The translations under genes were made by a program, and so were the position numbers. A stretch of 64,000 nt of DNA from Pectinophora gossypiella (Eukaryota; Arthropoda; Insecta; Lepidoptera; Gelechiidae), in assembly GCF_024362695.1 (NCBI RefSeq), contig NC_065423.1:2721001-2785000 (forward strand). Direction: 5' to 3'. Below the pieces are notes generated by a model. The model was not told where the DNA came from and did no database searches. It saw nothing but the letters and a program-made list of their open reading frames with translations. This document shows, piece after piece, positions 10,091 to 20,349 of this stretch; within the stretch, counting starts at the first letter, position 1; every line of letters begins with the position of its first letter.

Positions 10091-10351
10091 CATCATCATC
10101 ATCAATTTAAGAGCCACGCTCTTGTCGGTGTAGCATTTTCCATTCCAGTCTATCGAAGGCCAATTCCTTGACTTCCCTATAAGACACGACGTTAACCTTT
10201 TCTTTAATCAGTTCCATGTATGCTCTTCTTGGTCTTACCCTTCCTCTCTTTCCTTCTAGCTTTCCTTCTATGATGTTTTTAATAAATTCGTCGCGTCTTA
10301 TTAGGTGTCCAATCATCTTGCCTCTTCTGTCCTCAATAATTCTCAGTAATT
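10091..10351 (-). CDS. 5'-truncated LINE 3' end (reverse-transcriptase C-terminus, partial)
   Basis: An 11-bp duplication AAATTAACAAT (10080-10090 and 10352-10362) brackets it. Minus-strand translation (frame 10107-10316) gives a non-LTR retrotransposon C-terminus with LIRRDEFIKNIIEGK, GKRGRVRPRR and a WKMLHRQERGS end. The stop codon is followed after about three bases by a (GATGAT)n tail, so there is essentially no 3' UTR. Catalytic RT motifs are absent. Related copies are at 19365, 44412 and 61084. It resembles lepidopteran RTE-like LINEs; the clade is an inference. Confidence 0.75.
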
Positions 10352-10372
10352 AAATTAACAATAAGTCACATA

Positions 10373-10598
10373 CAGGGTGTTAGTGACATCGTAACGAAAA
10401 CTTTGAGGGGTGGTTCAGGCCATGATTCTGAGTTGATATCAAGTAGAAATTTCCGTCGCAAAAGTATGGATTGGAAAATAATTAAAAAGAAAAGAAAAAT
10501 TTTCATGAATTTTTTGACACGAAATTCCACTTGATATCAACTCAGAATCATGGTCTGAACCATCCCCCTCAGTATTCGTTACGGTGTCACTAACACCC
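10373..10598. mobile_element. Palindromic MITE family M2, copy 1 of a tandem pair
   Basis: The ends CAGGGTGTTAGTGACATCG and CGGTGTCACTAACACCC are inverted repeats, and pairing extends inward ('tgagttgatatcaagtRgaa'). Nearly the whole element folds on itself around an A-rich loop. TA precedes it. Other copies are at 10633, 16121, 29648, 29897, 45734 and 61617. Confidence 0.85.
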
Positions 10599-10632
10599 AT
10601 ACCTACTTATATGGCTACCGTATGTACTTGTA

Positions 10633-10860
10633 CGGGGTGTAAGTGTCATCGTAACGAATACTGAGAGGGATGATTCGTCTGAATATTCTGAGTTAATATC
10701 AAGTGGAATTTTCCATCGCAAAAGTATAGAATTGAAAATAATTTAAAAAAACTAAAATAAAATCATGAATTTTGCGACGGAAAATTCCACTTGATTTTAA
10801 CTCAGAATCATGGTCTGAATCAACCCCCTCAGTATTCGTTACGATGTCACTAACACCCAG
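10633..10860. mobile_element. Palindromic MITE family M2, copy 2 of a tandem pair
   Basis: Same inverted-repeat architecture, with TA at 10631-10632 and 10861-10862. It is separated from copy 1 by a 34-bp spacer also found between the two copies at 29648-30043, so the dimer seems to have moved as one unit. Confidence 0.85.
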
Positions 10861-11125
10861 TATAAAAATAAATAAAAAGTACAACATCCATACCACAGCA
10901 GCCACTGACATTGTCCCATAGGGTATCAAGCTCGTATAATTAGAGTGTCTAATGAGCGGTAATTACAATTGTTATCGTATATCGGGGTGTTATCGCGAGA
11001 CGTCGCCGTATTGTCTCCAGCTCCCACGGAGAAAGCCGGCGTTCGAGGAACATCAGGTAAGGCGTGTTCAGAATGGGCAGGTTTGCAGAAATTAAGATCA
11101 CACAAACATTACGAGCAATAAACAT

Positions 11126-11199
11126 TGTGAGCAATATCATGTACTCACTATTAGAACCCTGTCGCAATAACATACTTGACATTTAGTGAGACTTACATT
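11126..11199 (-). mobile_element. MITE M1, truncated
   Basis: It contains 'gtgagcaatatcatgtac' and 'tgacatttagtgagactta' but lacks the other inverted end. It lies directly before a Helitron. Confidence 0.6.
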
Positions 11200-11204
11200 T
11201 CTTT

Positions 11205-11604
11205 TCACTACATAGTATAACACAAGTCGCTTTTTCTGTCCCTATATCCCTATGTACATTCATGAGCAATATCATGTACCCACTTTAGAACCCTGTCGCA
11301 CTGTCATATTTGACATTTAATGAGGCTTATGGTTTAATTTGTCAGAAAAGCTAATGTGACATGGTTGCAAAGTGTATTAGTACTCGTGACTGTACGCTTA
11401 TATACATATTTAAAAAAAACTACGCAACGAATTTTGTTGCGGTTTTTTTTTTAATTGATAGAGTGATTCAAAAGGAAGGTTTATATGTATAATAACATTC
11501 ATTAAATAGTGGAGAAATACTGTTATTTTTGAGGTTTCTAATGTGATGTCGTAAATAATTTCATTTTTTCCTCAGCAGCGAACGAAGCCGGGGCGGGTTG
11601 CTAG
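11205..11604 (+). mobile_element. Non-autonomous Helitron (family A) carrying a MITE
   Basis: It starts TCACTACATAG and ends GGGCGGGTTGCTAG after a GC-rich hairpin region. Without the 136-bp MITE and one TA it is about 262 bp, matching the 1458-1721 and 36901-37159 copies. It encodes nothing. Confidence 0.8.
11257..11392 (-). mobile_element. MITE M1 nested in a Helitron
   Basis: TA duplicates at 11255-11256 and 11393-11394. The uninterrupted target 'ctatgtacgcttaaatct' is preserved in the sister Helitron at 36950. This proves both the exact M1 ends and the TA target. Confidence 0.9.
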
Positions 11605-11721
11605 TTATCAATAAAGTTAATGTGACATAAAACCAATGATGGTATTAAAAGTATTATACATAAATTTAGGTCGGTTTTCCCTACTAGGGTGGCTAGACAC
11701 ATAAGTAATCAAGACCGAAGA

Positions 11722-12220
11722 ATAGGCTAGTTTCCAACTAACTAATAATTTTAATAAAATAAAAATATAATAATAATAATATTTAATAATAATAAAATAA
11801 TTATTTTGAATTTTTATTTTGAACTAGTCAAACAGTTACTTTTTACTAAACGTCAAAACACGAAATTACTATTGAATTTGAATGAAAAAGCACACTGTGA
11901 CTGACGTCATAAAAAAACGTAATAAAATGTCAGACTTATTATTACGTTTTACTTGGTTAAAATTCATAAATAAGTTAAATAGAAAAAAGTAAATGTTGAC
12001 GTTGTTGTAAGTGAATGTTGTTGTTGTAATGTTGTTGTTGTTGTTGTTGTTGGGAGTCCCATATCCTCATTTAAACGCGGTAAGAACCCGTTATTATGTG
12101 TTTTAATTAAAGTAAATGTTTTTCGTTAGTTTTAAATCTCTCTTTATACTAAATTCATAATTTAATTAATTAAGTTTTTATTTTTTTTAATTTCATAATT
12201 TATCTTGAACCTAGTCTTTC
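11722..12220 (+). mobile_element. 'GACGTCA' MITE family M3, interrupted
   Basis: It begins 'ataggctagtttccaacta', contains 'acgtcaaaacacgaaatta' and the CRE-like palindrome TGACGTCA, and ends near 'attaagtttttatt..atttatctt'. Copies are at 20350, 32563, 42043, 54905 and 60190. A separate retroposon occupies 11998-12108. Confidence 0.7.
11998..12108 (-). mobile_element. 5'-truncated retroposon with (CAA)n tail
   Basis: A 12-bp duplication AAAGTAAATGTT (11986-11997, 12109-12120) brackets a 111-bp insert. Read on the minus strand it ends in CAA repeats (the TTG run at 12005-12050). Its 5' part, ATAATAACGGGTTCTTACC on the minus strand, matches 63945-64000. This is target-primed insertion of a LINE 3' end. 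Confidence 0.75.
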
Positions 12221-12239
12221 TCTCTATTTAAGAGCTGAG

Positions 12240-12720
12240 CTCTTGTCGGTGGAGTAATCGCCAACCTAGTACACGACCTAATTAATACTTATGAGGTAAA
12301 TACTTTCATAAATATCTTCAGCACTTTCCTCTTTCGCTATTAGTGTGAGAGTGATAATAATATGATAAATGAAATGTCACTATATCTCTCTAATAATTAG
12401 AATAGAAAACATTATAAGTAGACATAAAATATGCTATAGAATAATTTCTTGCCTTGCGAGTGTAGAAAAGTGAAGTCATGTTCGTTAATGAAAGAGATGA
12501 TAAGGCGATATTAACATACCCTAATAAAGTAATTGTTATTGATCTATAACTACATAGAGACACTGTAAAGAGTTTATTATATTACCTTTTGTTGCTGGGG
12601 TATCGTTGAACATGTGTTGTTAGTTACTTCGATATCTACTTCTCACTTTATGAGAATAATACGAAATTGAAACTTTGCGCAAGAGTGATCAAATAAATCA
12701 ATATTCTTTATTGCACATAT
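12240..12720. other. AT-rich, nothing recognised
   Basis: No family match except 'tattctttattgcacatata' near 12700, which looks like a reverse LINE 3' end. Confidence 0.35.
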
Positions 12721-12737
12721 ATATATGAATGGGCCGG

Positions 12738-12955
12738 ATACGTTTGTCGGATGCATCCGGAGCGGTGGGCACGAGTCGTTACTCACTGGATACCTCAGGG
12801 CGGGCATAGAAGTCGAGGAAGACCGCGTAAAAGATGGTGTGACTACCTAAATGCTTATCGGAAGGATTAGGCGGAGATCGCGCAAAGTCGAGAGGAGTGG
12901 AAAAATCAAGGGGAGGCCTCTGCCCAGCAGGGGGCGTCGTACGGCTGATGATGAA
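12738..12955 (+). pseudogene. LINE reverse-transcriptase C-terminal fragment
   Basis: Plus-strand translation from 12738 reads WAGYVCRMHPERWARVV, then RGRPRKRW, an in-frame TAG, REEWKNQGEA and SAQQGA, ending before a GATGATGA tail. The same order is seen in the long RT fragment at 28000-29058 (WAGHVARM, GRPRKRWRDEL, REEWKK). The internal stop marks it as dead. Confidence 0.7.
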
Positions 12956-13218
12956 GATATACACGAAACATTATAAACCATACATAGGAAAGATTAGACC
13001 CCGACACCAGGGTTGGTAATTCACCTCACAACTCAGACGATAGAAGACGAAGAGAAGAAATTACATTTTACACGTTTTAATTCTTAATGTTCCGAATTAA
13101 AACAATTTCATAGTTAAGTTCGCCTTTGCACGTTTAAATATTTAAGTATGTGTAATTTCTTTGCGTGCAATAAATAAAAAATGAATATTTTTTTTAAGTC
13201 TATAAATAATAAGTAAGT

Positions 13219-13328
13219 CGGGGCGGAAGGCAAGAGGGAAACCACTGCCCTATTTTTTCCTAAAAAAGTAGCATGGATAATGCTGCACCGACAAGACCAT
13301 GGCTCTTAAATTGATGACGATGATGAAC
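13219..13328 (+). mobile_element. SINE-X, 3' part
   Basis: It reads 'cggaaggcaagagggaaacc', 'aaaagtagcatggataatgc', 'ggctcttaaattgatgac' and ends in GATGATGA. The last ~45 bp match the LINE 3' end at 10091, 19365 and 44412, including the LINE stop codon. Confidence 0.7.
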
Positions 13329-13329
13329 A

Positions 13330-13500
13330 AATGCAGCACTTGTCATCAGGTTATGTCGTAAAATCCAACAGAGGGATTGTGTCCTTTCTAACATGATGGA
13401 GAATTGTTACGGGCTATTGTTACAAAAAAGGTTCATTATATCCATCTTAGGACTTAGTACCAAGAGTGGTTGCAAGTTGTCTTTGATTATTTGTGGCTCT
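13330..13500 (+). repeat. Dispersed repeat fragment (same family as 1180 and 30612)
   Basis: 'aaaatccaacagagggattg' and 'caagttgtctttgattattt' match 30612-30785 on the reverse strand. The 95-codon frame across this block is not supported as a gene. Confidence 0.5.
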
Positions 13501-13734
13501 GCTCTGTATGTAACGAATACAACTGCTGTGAACTCGGCCTTACGAAGCATCTCATGTGTTAGAAATGGCGACCAGTTTCCGCTATACAAAGCCATCGTTT
13601 CACAGACCACGTTGCCCTACTCAGGTTTATGCTCAAAACCTCTTTCACCTGCTCATATGCGGTATGCCCTTTTACGGTAATAGAAATACTTACTTAGCTA
13701 AACGATATTTCTTTAGGAAATTCTCGTGTTGAGA

Positions 13735-13944
13735 ATCGGGAAGGTTCCCTCAATCAGCGATCAACGCTATCGACCCTCTAGTGTCGATTAATTTTTTAAA
13801 TATTTTTCCTCTCAGACGACGCCCTTAGCCGAGGTTCGCGCCCAACTGGGCACCCTCAGGCCTGTTGTCTTAAACGTTGTACCGGGTGAGAGCCTTCAGC
13901 GCTCCCCATTTGTCCGGCCAAGTAGTCAATGCCATCTGCGGCAA
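13735..13944 (+). mobile_element. Family P retroposon, 3'-truncated
   Basis: It matches from 'ttccctcaatcagcgatc' to 'gccatctgcggcaaac' and stops before the usual poly(A), abutting a SINE2 piece. This is a recombination or deletion junction. Confidence 0.65.
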
Positions 13945-14070
13945 ACGCATTTTCGTAGGTATGTGACCTAACCTGTACTGGGCTGGTTCTCTCTTCGCGA
14001 AAGGTCAGACAGGCAGTCGCTTCTGTAAAAACCGGACCTGCCAAATCTTCAGGTTAGGTAAGCGGACCCA
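13945..14070 (+). mobile_element. SINE2 fragment
   Basis: It contains 'gtatgtgacctaacctgtac', 'ggtcagacaggcagtcgct' and 'aaatcttcaggttaggtaag'. Head and tail are missing. Confidence 0.7.
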
Positions 14071-14309
14071 TGATTATGAATGATTTAACCTATGAATAAA
14101 ATAAAAAAAAAAAACACAAAATATAAAAATACATGGGTGCCGCAGTCCACCGAAAAAACGCCAGGTTTCAGCGATTATTTACCTACAGGGCAACACTGGT
14201 TTTTAACCTCCGTCCTTTATCGGAGAAACACAAGTACCATGGCAAAGATTAAAAAAAAAAGTTTAGTAATAATATTACTTTGAGAATGCATGTAAGTCTA
14301 CTATATGTA

Positions 14310-14431
14310 TACACTTTGGTACCATGTCACATCAACTTTTTTGACAAATTGAACTGTAAGTCTCACTAAAAGTCAAATATGTTAGTGCGACAGAGTCCTA
14401 AAGTGGGTACATTATATTGCTAATGACTGTA
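14310..14431 (+). mobile_element. MITE M1, left end missing
   Basis: It runs from 'tatgtatacactttggtacc' to the normal right end GACTGTA. The CGGTCACGAG left end is lost. Confidence 0.7.
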
Positions 14432-14623
14432 CCTACCTAATGTGTCCTACTTTTTGTTCCAGGTAATTGTTCGATCATGATTGCGACAACGGGATGTGTG
14501 TGTTTGAATTTGAACAGCTCCACAAACACAAACAGTGAGTGTTGTCATCTTGTGGGCTGCACAGTGGGTTAACACTCATTTTGTCAGTCAATCGTGTGCT
14601 ATCTGCGTAAAAGCTAGGTAATA

Positions 14624-15012
14624 AATGGCCCCGATTCCTACAGACACCTCCTAATTTTACTTTAAGTTAAACCTGCCATTTTCTTACCCGCCGAAAACGA
14701 AAGGGACGGATGATTAACAGCTCTTAATTTTAGCAAGAATGAGTAAATAAATGAATAACCCGGGCGAATCAAAAAGGTATCTCGTTGGTATGCAAACCCG
14801 TTGGTATGCAAACGTGTGATATCAACATAATTCTTTCGGGTTATTGGCCAATGTAAAATTTTTAGACGGTTGTTTTAGATTTGTGCTTAAAATTGACGTA
14901 TGTTCCATATATTTCGATGTCGATTACCCGTCCCTTTCCTTTTCGGTGGTTAAGAAAATGACAAATATAACTTTAAATAAAATTAGATGGTGTTTACAGG
15001 AATTAGCACCAA
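14624..15012. mobile_element. MITE family M4 (two-armed, interrupted)
   Basis: The left arm 'cccgattcctacagacacct..taattttactttaagtta' and the right arm 'aactttaaataaaattaga..ggaattagcacc' are related in inverted orientation. The middle includes 'gggttattggccaat'. Similar halves are at 31444-31585, 31998-32222 and 38490-38660. No coding content. Confidence 0.55.
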
Positions 15013-15897
15013 ATCTTTTTACATTAACTTTTGCGCCCTTTTTAACGTATGAATTCAAAAATTTTAGGTAAATATCTTCAGTCAAATGGCCAAGGTTGTG
15101 TTGCTTACATATTCGCAATTTAGCATTCTATTCCAACAAACATATACAGCGGAAGTCATTGACCTGTGCGTTACGTCACAAGGCAGTGGTTGCCTAGTCA
15201 TGTATTTGTTTTATTTATTTATGATTATATAAAGCGGCTATGTGCGATTTTAATTAGTGAAACAAGGTTTTATACGATTGTCTAGAAAGGCAAAGGAATT
15301 TATTTCGATACAGCCATGTTAATAAGTAGGTAGGTACCTACCTGCTTACATTTGTAACTTCTTTTATACATTTTATTGGAGACTGCTTTTATCTCTGTAG
15401 TATTACGTAATTGTAATTCTTTTTCTTTCTTTTAATAATACGTATTCTCAAATTGAAAGGCAATAAAATGTTTCTTTTTAAGTTTTAATTAAAATAGAAT
15501 ATTTTTTTAAAAAATCGGATACATTTACGTACCTTATTAATTTTAGAAATTATTATACTCGGATATATACGTGATTTTATGATTATTATTTGAATAATTA
15601 CAAATAATATTTTCTATGTAGAAAACAGACGTTTAGTACTCAAGGTACCTATAGTTTTTACACTTAGTCTTTATGAACTTTGATGGAAAGGGAAACCCCG
15701 AGTAAAACTCTTGATAACATTCTAACTTGTAGCTTCAAGCAATCAACTCTAACTACTTAGAAATAGTTGAAATATTTCTAGTTCAAATACAAACTATGTA
15801 GCAGTGTACCTATGTAAAGTAGTTCGGTCCAACTAATGACAGATTTAGCTAAAGATAATTAAGCTCCTTACGTTGTGCATTATTTTGAATGCCCTTT
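15013..15897. other. Unassigned AT-rich DNA
   Basis: No supported frames. A TAGGTAGGTACCTACCTG near-palindrome lies near 15329. Confidence 0.35.
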
Positions 15898-16058
15898 GGG
15901 GGTTAAAATGGCCACATCAAAGCAACTCATCTAAGAAAGCAATATTGCTATTTGATATTTATTTGTTTGCATTGCGCACTTACGTTTATATGCGCAAATG
16001 TCAAATTGCAATATCGCTTTCTTAGATGAGTGGCTTCGATGTGGCCATTTTAACCCCC
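15898..16058. mobile_element. Foldback MITE family M5
   Basis: Arms of about 50 bp pair: GGGGGTTAAAATGGCCACAT with ATGTGGCCATTTTAACCCCC, continuing through 'catctaagaaagcaatat'. Pieces of the family lie near 38285-38360 and 54305-54335. No clear target duplication is visible. Confidence 0.75.
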
Positions 16059-16120
16059 CTGTCCTTTGTTAAAGTTATGTAAGGTTAGTCAGTTGATTTT
16101 TAATAAAAGTACCTAATATA

Positions 16121-16327
16121 CAAGATGTTAGTGACTCCGTAACGAATACTGAGGGGATGATTCAGGCCATGAGTCTGAGTTGATAATAAGTGGAATTTGT
16201 TCTCGGAAAATTCATGATCTTTTTGTATTTTTTTTAATTATTTTCATTTCATTCCATACTTTTGCGAGGGAAAATTTTGGTTTGAATCACCCATCAAAGT
16301 TTTCGTTACAATGTCACTAACACCCTG
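16121..16327. mobile_element. Palindromic MITE M2, single copy
   Basis: Ends CAAGATGTTAGTGAC / GTCACTAACACCCTG, with TA at 16119-16120 and 16328-16329. The left arm is more diverged than in the 10.4-kb copies. Confidence 0.8.
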
Positions 16328-17305
16328 TATAAGTATACATACATAAAAACAAGCCCCTAATCCATAAAGGATAACCCTTACTGTATACTTAAACACTATG
16401 ACAGAACATATAAAGACGATTTTTCTTTTTGTTAATTTGAAAAAATGACGCGTGTAATTCGTCTGATGACGTCAGTAGATTTTTTAAATACTTACAAAAT
16501 TCGATAATATTTGTTCTGAGATAGTGACGGTAATTTCATGTGGATTTGTATGTGTTTTGAGCTTAATGGGGTGGGGTAAGCCGCATAATCAATGCGCTCC
16601 TGATTACGTCAGCTAACGATAACTAAAAAGGTATAAGAAAACCTATGTATGATAGCGGGCTCAACAAAGTTTCGATTTACAACCGGTCGTTTAACCTCAG
16701 AAATACGTGCGTTAGCATGTTTTATCACTTTATAGTCTACAGCGTTCAAAATATCTTCCACGGCCTAGCACCAGATTTTCTATTCGACCCACAGAGCATA
16801 GAACCCATTTATCCTCGGTCTCTACTAGAGGCGCAAGTCGTAATAATTATAAGTACGTCAACGCAGCTGGCTTTCGCGATTTATTCTGGCAGGTATATCT
16901 CATAGGTGTCAAGCGCACTGAAGGATATGACTGAAGGATAACTTGGGATATCAACCCTGTTGTAAACATACAGTCAGATAGATAGTACTCATATTCGTAT
17001 GTTCCGTAAGCCGTATCGAGTTATCGGGGATAGGCAGTGCCATGTATAAGATTGGATTACGAGATATAGTCGACTGCCAGTCACGATTGAGTTACCACCT
17101 TCAACTGATTGTAACTTTTAAGTGGTTGCTTTTACAAACTTTTACAAAATAGGATAGATTTACAATCGTTTGTGACTACTAAAGCCAGTCGCATGGTAGT
17201 CAGACATTTAAATTCTGACTTGGTGTTTCAATGGGAATACACATGAAAAATGAATCTCCAGCATCTAATGACTTTTTAATATTGAAAATTGAATAAATAA
17301 CGTTA
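16328..17305. other. Unassigned region
   Basis: I see nothing supported apart from a short patch near 16565 ('ggggtggggtaagccgcata') distantly like the 21960-22050 repeat. The 86-codon frame at 16645 has no recognisable motif. Confidence 0.35.
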
Positions 17306-17309
17306 TTAT

Positions 17310-17447
17310 TTTTATCATCATTTCCCTAGCATGATCCCGTTTTTCACAGAGTCCGCTTACCTAACCTGAAGATTTGACAGGTCCGGGTTTTTACAGAAGC
17401 GCCTGTCTGACCTTCCAACCCGCGAAGGGAATACCAGCCTAATACAT
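17310..17447 (-). mobile_element. SINE2 3' half
   Basis: On the reverse strand it reads through 'taacctgaagatttgacagg' and 'ttccaacccgcgaaggga'. The tail (TCATCA on plus) is at 17315. The head is missing. Confidence 0.7.
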
Positions 17448-17469
17448 TAATAATATATGTTCTTATTAT

Positions 17470-19324
17470 ACTATATATAGCTGCAAACCCACTGACTGAC
17501 TGACTGACTGACTGACTCACTCACTCACTCACTGACATAATTGTTCTCCCAGAAGGAGCGTCGGGGGGTAAAAATGATGTATGGGGGATGTGATCAAGAT
17601 ATTCCGATGAGTATGGGAAAACTTCCAGATCTTGGAAAACTGCTCCGCATCAGGGAGACACCCTACCGTCTGGCAAAACTATCGCACCTGGAACGATTCT
17701 TTTTTCACGAAACCTATTAAAATCTTGGTCAAATTCTATCGTGGGTGAAAAAAAATCAAAATGGCGGATAAACAAGATGGCCGCCATACAAATTTTTGTT
17801 TTTCAAGAAAATGTCTTGGGGGTAAAAACTGTGTACGGAGGTGTAATCGGAACGTCTTGTTGAGTATGGAAATACTGCTAGATCTTCGAAAACTGCTCCG
17901 CATCAGGGAGACACCCTACGGCCTGGCAAAACTATAGCACCTAGAACTTTTTGGTTTTCACAAGACATATTTAAACCTTGGTCAAATTCAATTGGCAGTG
18001 AAAAAAAATCAAAATGGCGGAAAAACAAGATGGCCGCCATACAAAATTTTCGTTTTTCTCGAAAATGCCTCGGGGTGAATGTGATGTAAGAGTGATGAGA
18101 TCAAAATGTCATATTGAGTATGGAAATACTTCCCGACCTTCAAAAACTGCTCCTCATCAGGGCGGCACCCTACAGCCTGGGAAAACTATCGCACCTGGAA
18201 CGATTCTTTTTTCACCAAACCTAATAAAATCTTGGTCAAATTTTATCGCCGGTAAAAAAAAATCAAGATGGCCGAAAAACAAGATGGCCGCCATACAAAT
18301 TTTTGTTTTTACAGAAAATGTCTCGGATGTAAAAACGATGTATAGGGGTGTTATGGGAACGTCTTGTTGAGTATGGAAATACTGCTAGATCTTCGAAAAC
18401 TGCTCCGCATCAGGGGTCACCCTACGGCCTGGCAAAACCATAGCACCTAGAACTTTTTTGATTTCACGAGACCAATTCAAGTCTTGGTCAAATTCTATCG
18501 CGGTAAAAAAATGGCGGGAAAACAAGACACGCGAGCAGCTTGCTGCGAGCGAACCACGCGACATCTAGACTAAATGGCCGAAAAACAAGATGGCCGCCAT
18601 ACAAATTTTTGTTTTTCCAGAAAATGTCTCAGGGGTAAAAATGATGTATAGGAATGTGATCGGAACGTCATGTCGAGTATGAAAATACGTCTGGGTTTTC
18701 GATAGCTGCTCCGCATCAAGGAGACACCCTACAGCCTGGCGAAACTATCGCACCTGGAAATTTTTGGTTTTCATAAAACCTATTTAAATCTTGGTCAAAT
18801 TTTATTGCCGGTGAAAAAAAATAAAATGGCGGAAAATCAAGATGGCCGCCATACAAAATTTTCGTTTTTCCAGAAAATGTCTCAGAGGTAAAAATGATGT
18901 ATTGGGGTGTGATCGGAACGTCATCTTGGAAAACTGCTCCGCATCAGGGGTCACCCTACGGCCTGGCAAAACTATCGCACCTGGAACTTTTTTATTTTCA
19001 CGAAACCTATTTAAATCTTGGTCAAATTTTATCGCGGGTGAAAAAAAACAAAATGGCCGAAAAACAAGATGGCCGCCATACAAATTTTTGTTTTTCCAGA
19101 AAATGTCTCAGAGCTAAAATTGATGTATAGGGGTGTGATGGGAACGTCATCTTGGAAAACTGCTCCGCATCAGGGAGACACCCTACGGCCTGGCAAAACT
19201 ATAGCACCTAGAACGTTTTTGATTTCACGAGACCTATTTAAGTCTTGGTCAAATTCTATACAAAGCTTCGAACTAATACAGGACACGCGAGCAGCTTGCT
19301 GCGAGCGAACCACGCGAAATCTAG
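17470..19324 (+). mobile_element. Satellite-bearing non-autonomous Helitron (family B)
   Basis: The 5' end (TATATATAG, then ACTG/ACTC repeats) parallels the start of the 27549 Helitron. The 3' end has a GCAGC/GCTGC hairpin and ends ATCTAG at 19324. In between are about seven tandem units of roughly 253 bp. The landmark AAGATGGCCGCCATAC recurs at 17774, 18027, 18281, 18587, 18839 and 19066. The canonical 5' TC reads AC here. No Rep/helicase is encoded; short frames inside are by-products of the array. Confidence 0.7.
18527..18568 (+). mobile_element. Internal duplicate Helitron 3' terminus
   Basis: The terminal hairpin and end (GCAGCTTGCTGC, CACGCGACATCTAG) occur here inside the array and again at 19283-19324. 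It lengthens the local repeat spacing from about 253 to 306 bp. Confidence 0.7.
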
Positions 19325-19364
19325 TTTTAATAATATAATTAAAACTGTATATAATTACAGTTAA

Positions 19365-19526
19365 AAGGAAAAAGAGGAAGAGGAAGACCAAGAAGAGCTT
19401 ACTTGTAACAGATTAAAGAAAAGGTTAACGTCGTGTCTTGTAGGGAAGTCAAGGAATTGGCCTTTGATAGACTGGGATGGAAAATGCTGCAACGACAAAA
19501 GCGTGGCTCTTAAATTGATGATGATC
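19365..19526 (+). pseudogene. 5'-truncated LINE 3' end with 14-bp target duplication
   Basis: ATAATTACAGTTAA occurs at 19351-19364 and 19527-19540. The insert encodes the same C-terminus as 10091-10351 (KRKRGRGRPRR, KEKVNVVSCREVKELAFDR), with one in-frame TAA after RRAYL, and ends GATGATGATC. It is a second, independent insertion of that LINE, immediately beside the Helitron end. Confidence 0.75.
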
Positions 19527-19540
19527 ATAATTACAGTTAA

Positions 19541-20282
19541 ACTATACCTAATATAGGCGTCACCAACATAAGTTAATACCGAATAGGCGACGCTATGCAG
19601 TGGTTCCGTGCTCTGTGGTCCGACTAGACATGGCGTGTCAGTCGGCTATAAGCTGATTATTATGAGCTCTATGAGTAACGCTCAAGTTCGTATCGAGGCG
19701 CTAACCGTCACCTTACAGATTACAAGTTTTCCAATTAATTTTCAAAGTTGTTTTGTTTTCGCATGTCTAAATGAGAAACATTGGGGATTCTTGATTAGGT
19801 ACTTTGCCATTACACATGCACTTAAGTACCTATTATACTATTCGTGATTTGTGTCCGATTAAAATGGTAATAGGGGCGACCATTTTTATTCGCTTTGATG
19901 GATTCGTTCAGTCTGATACAAAATGAAATTCACACCAATTTGCCACCGAGGATAGGTAAGTATCTACTACTGCTTAATACGGGTATAGGCGCCTATCAAC
20001 GTTTAATAGGCAGAACGTGGTGATTCCATTGCCTTCCATGGCTGAACTTTCGTCTTCACACGCGAGGAAATTACACCCAACATCCAACTATTGAACGTTT
20101 CCTTTTGTTTCATAATGCGGTGTAGGACCTGCGCTGCAGTGATAGCTATAATATTTTTTGAATTAGCTTTCTGCCCGCGACTCTGTGCACGGTTATCGCG
20201 GCATGTCATTCCACACTTAAATAATATAAAAAATCCTTTCTTATTTTTTCCAACCACAGCCCACCACTAACCTAACCTAACT
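19541..20282. other. Unassigned region
   Basis: No repeat family or convincing coding frame. Base composition is more balanced than in the AT-rich blocks, so host intergenic or intronic DNA is possible. Confidence 0.35.
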
Positions 20283-20348
20283 ACTGCCCTATTTGTCTCT
20301 AAAAAAGTAGCATGGAGAATGCTACGCCGACAAGAGCGTGGCTCTTAA
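20283..20348 (+). mobile_element. SINE-X 3'-end fragment
   Basis: 'tactgccctatttgtctct', 'agtagcatggagaatgctac' and 'gagcgtggctcttaaattgg' match SINE-X and the LINE tail. The GATGAT run is missing. Confidence 0.65.
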
Positions 20349-20349
20349 A

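Noticed and set aside
10949..11182. 77-codon minus-strand frame
   Set aside because: It overlaps a truncated M1 MITE and shows no motif.
13393..13680. 95-codon plus-strand frame
   Set aside because: It starts in a dispersed repeat that also occurs at 1180 and 30612, and an opposing 67-codon frame overlaps it. No protein motif was found.
17730..19260. CRISPR-like regular repeats
   Set aside because: The units are ~250-bp tandem repeats without unique spacers, and the genome is eukaryotic.
18014..19338. Several overlapping frames of 78-118 codons on both strands
   Set aside because: They repeat with the ~253-bp satellite unit and shift frame between units, so they reflect the tandem array and not genes.
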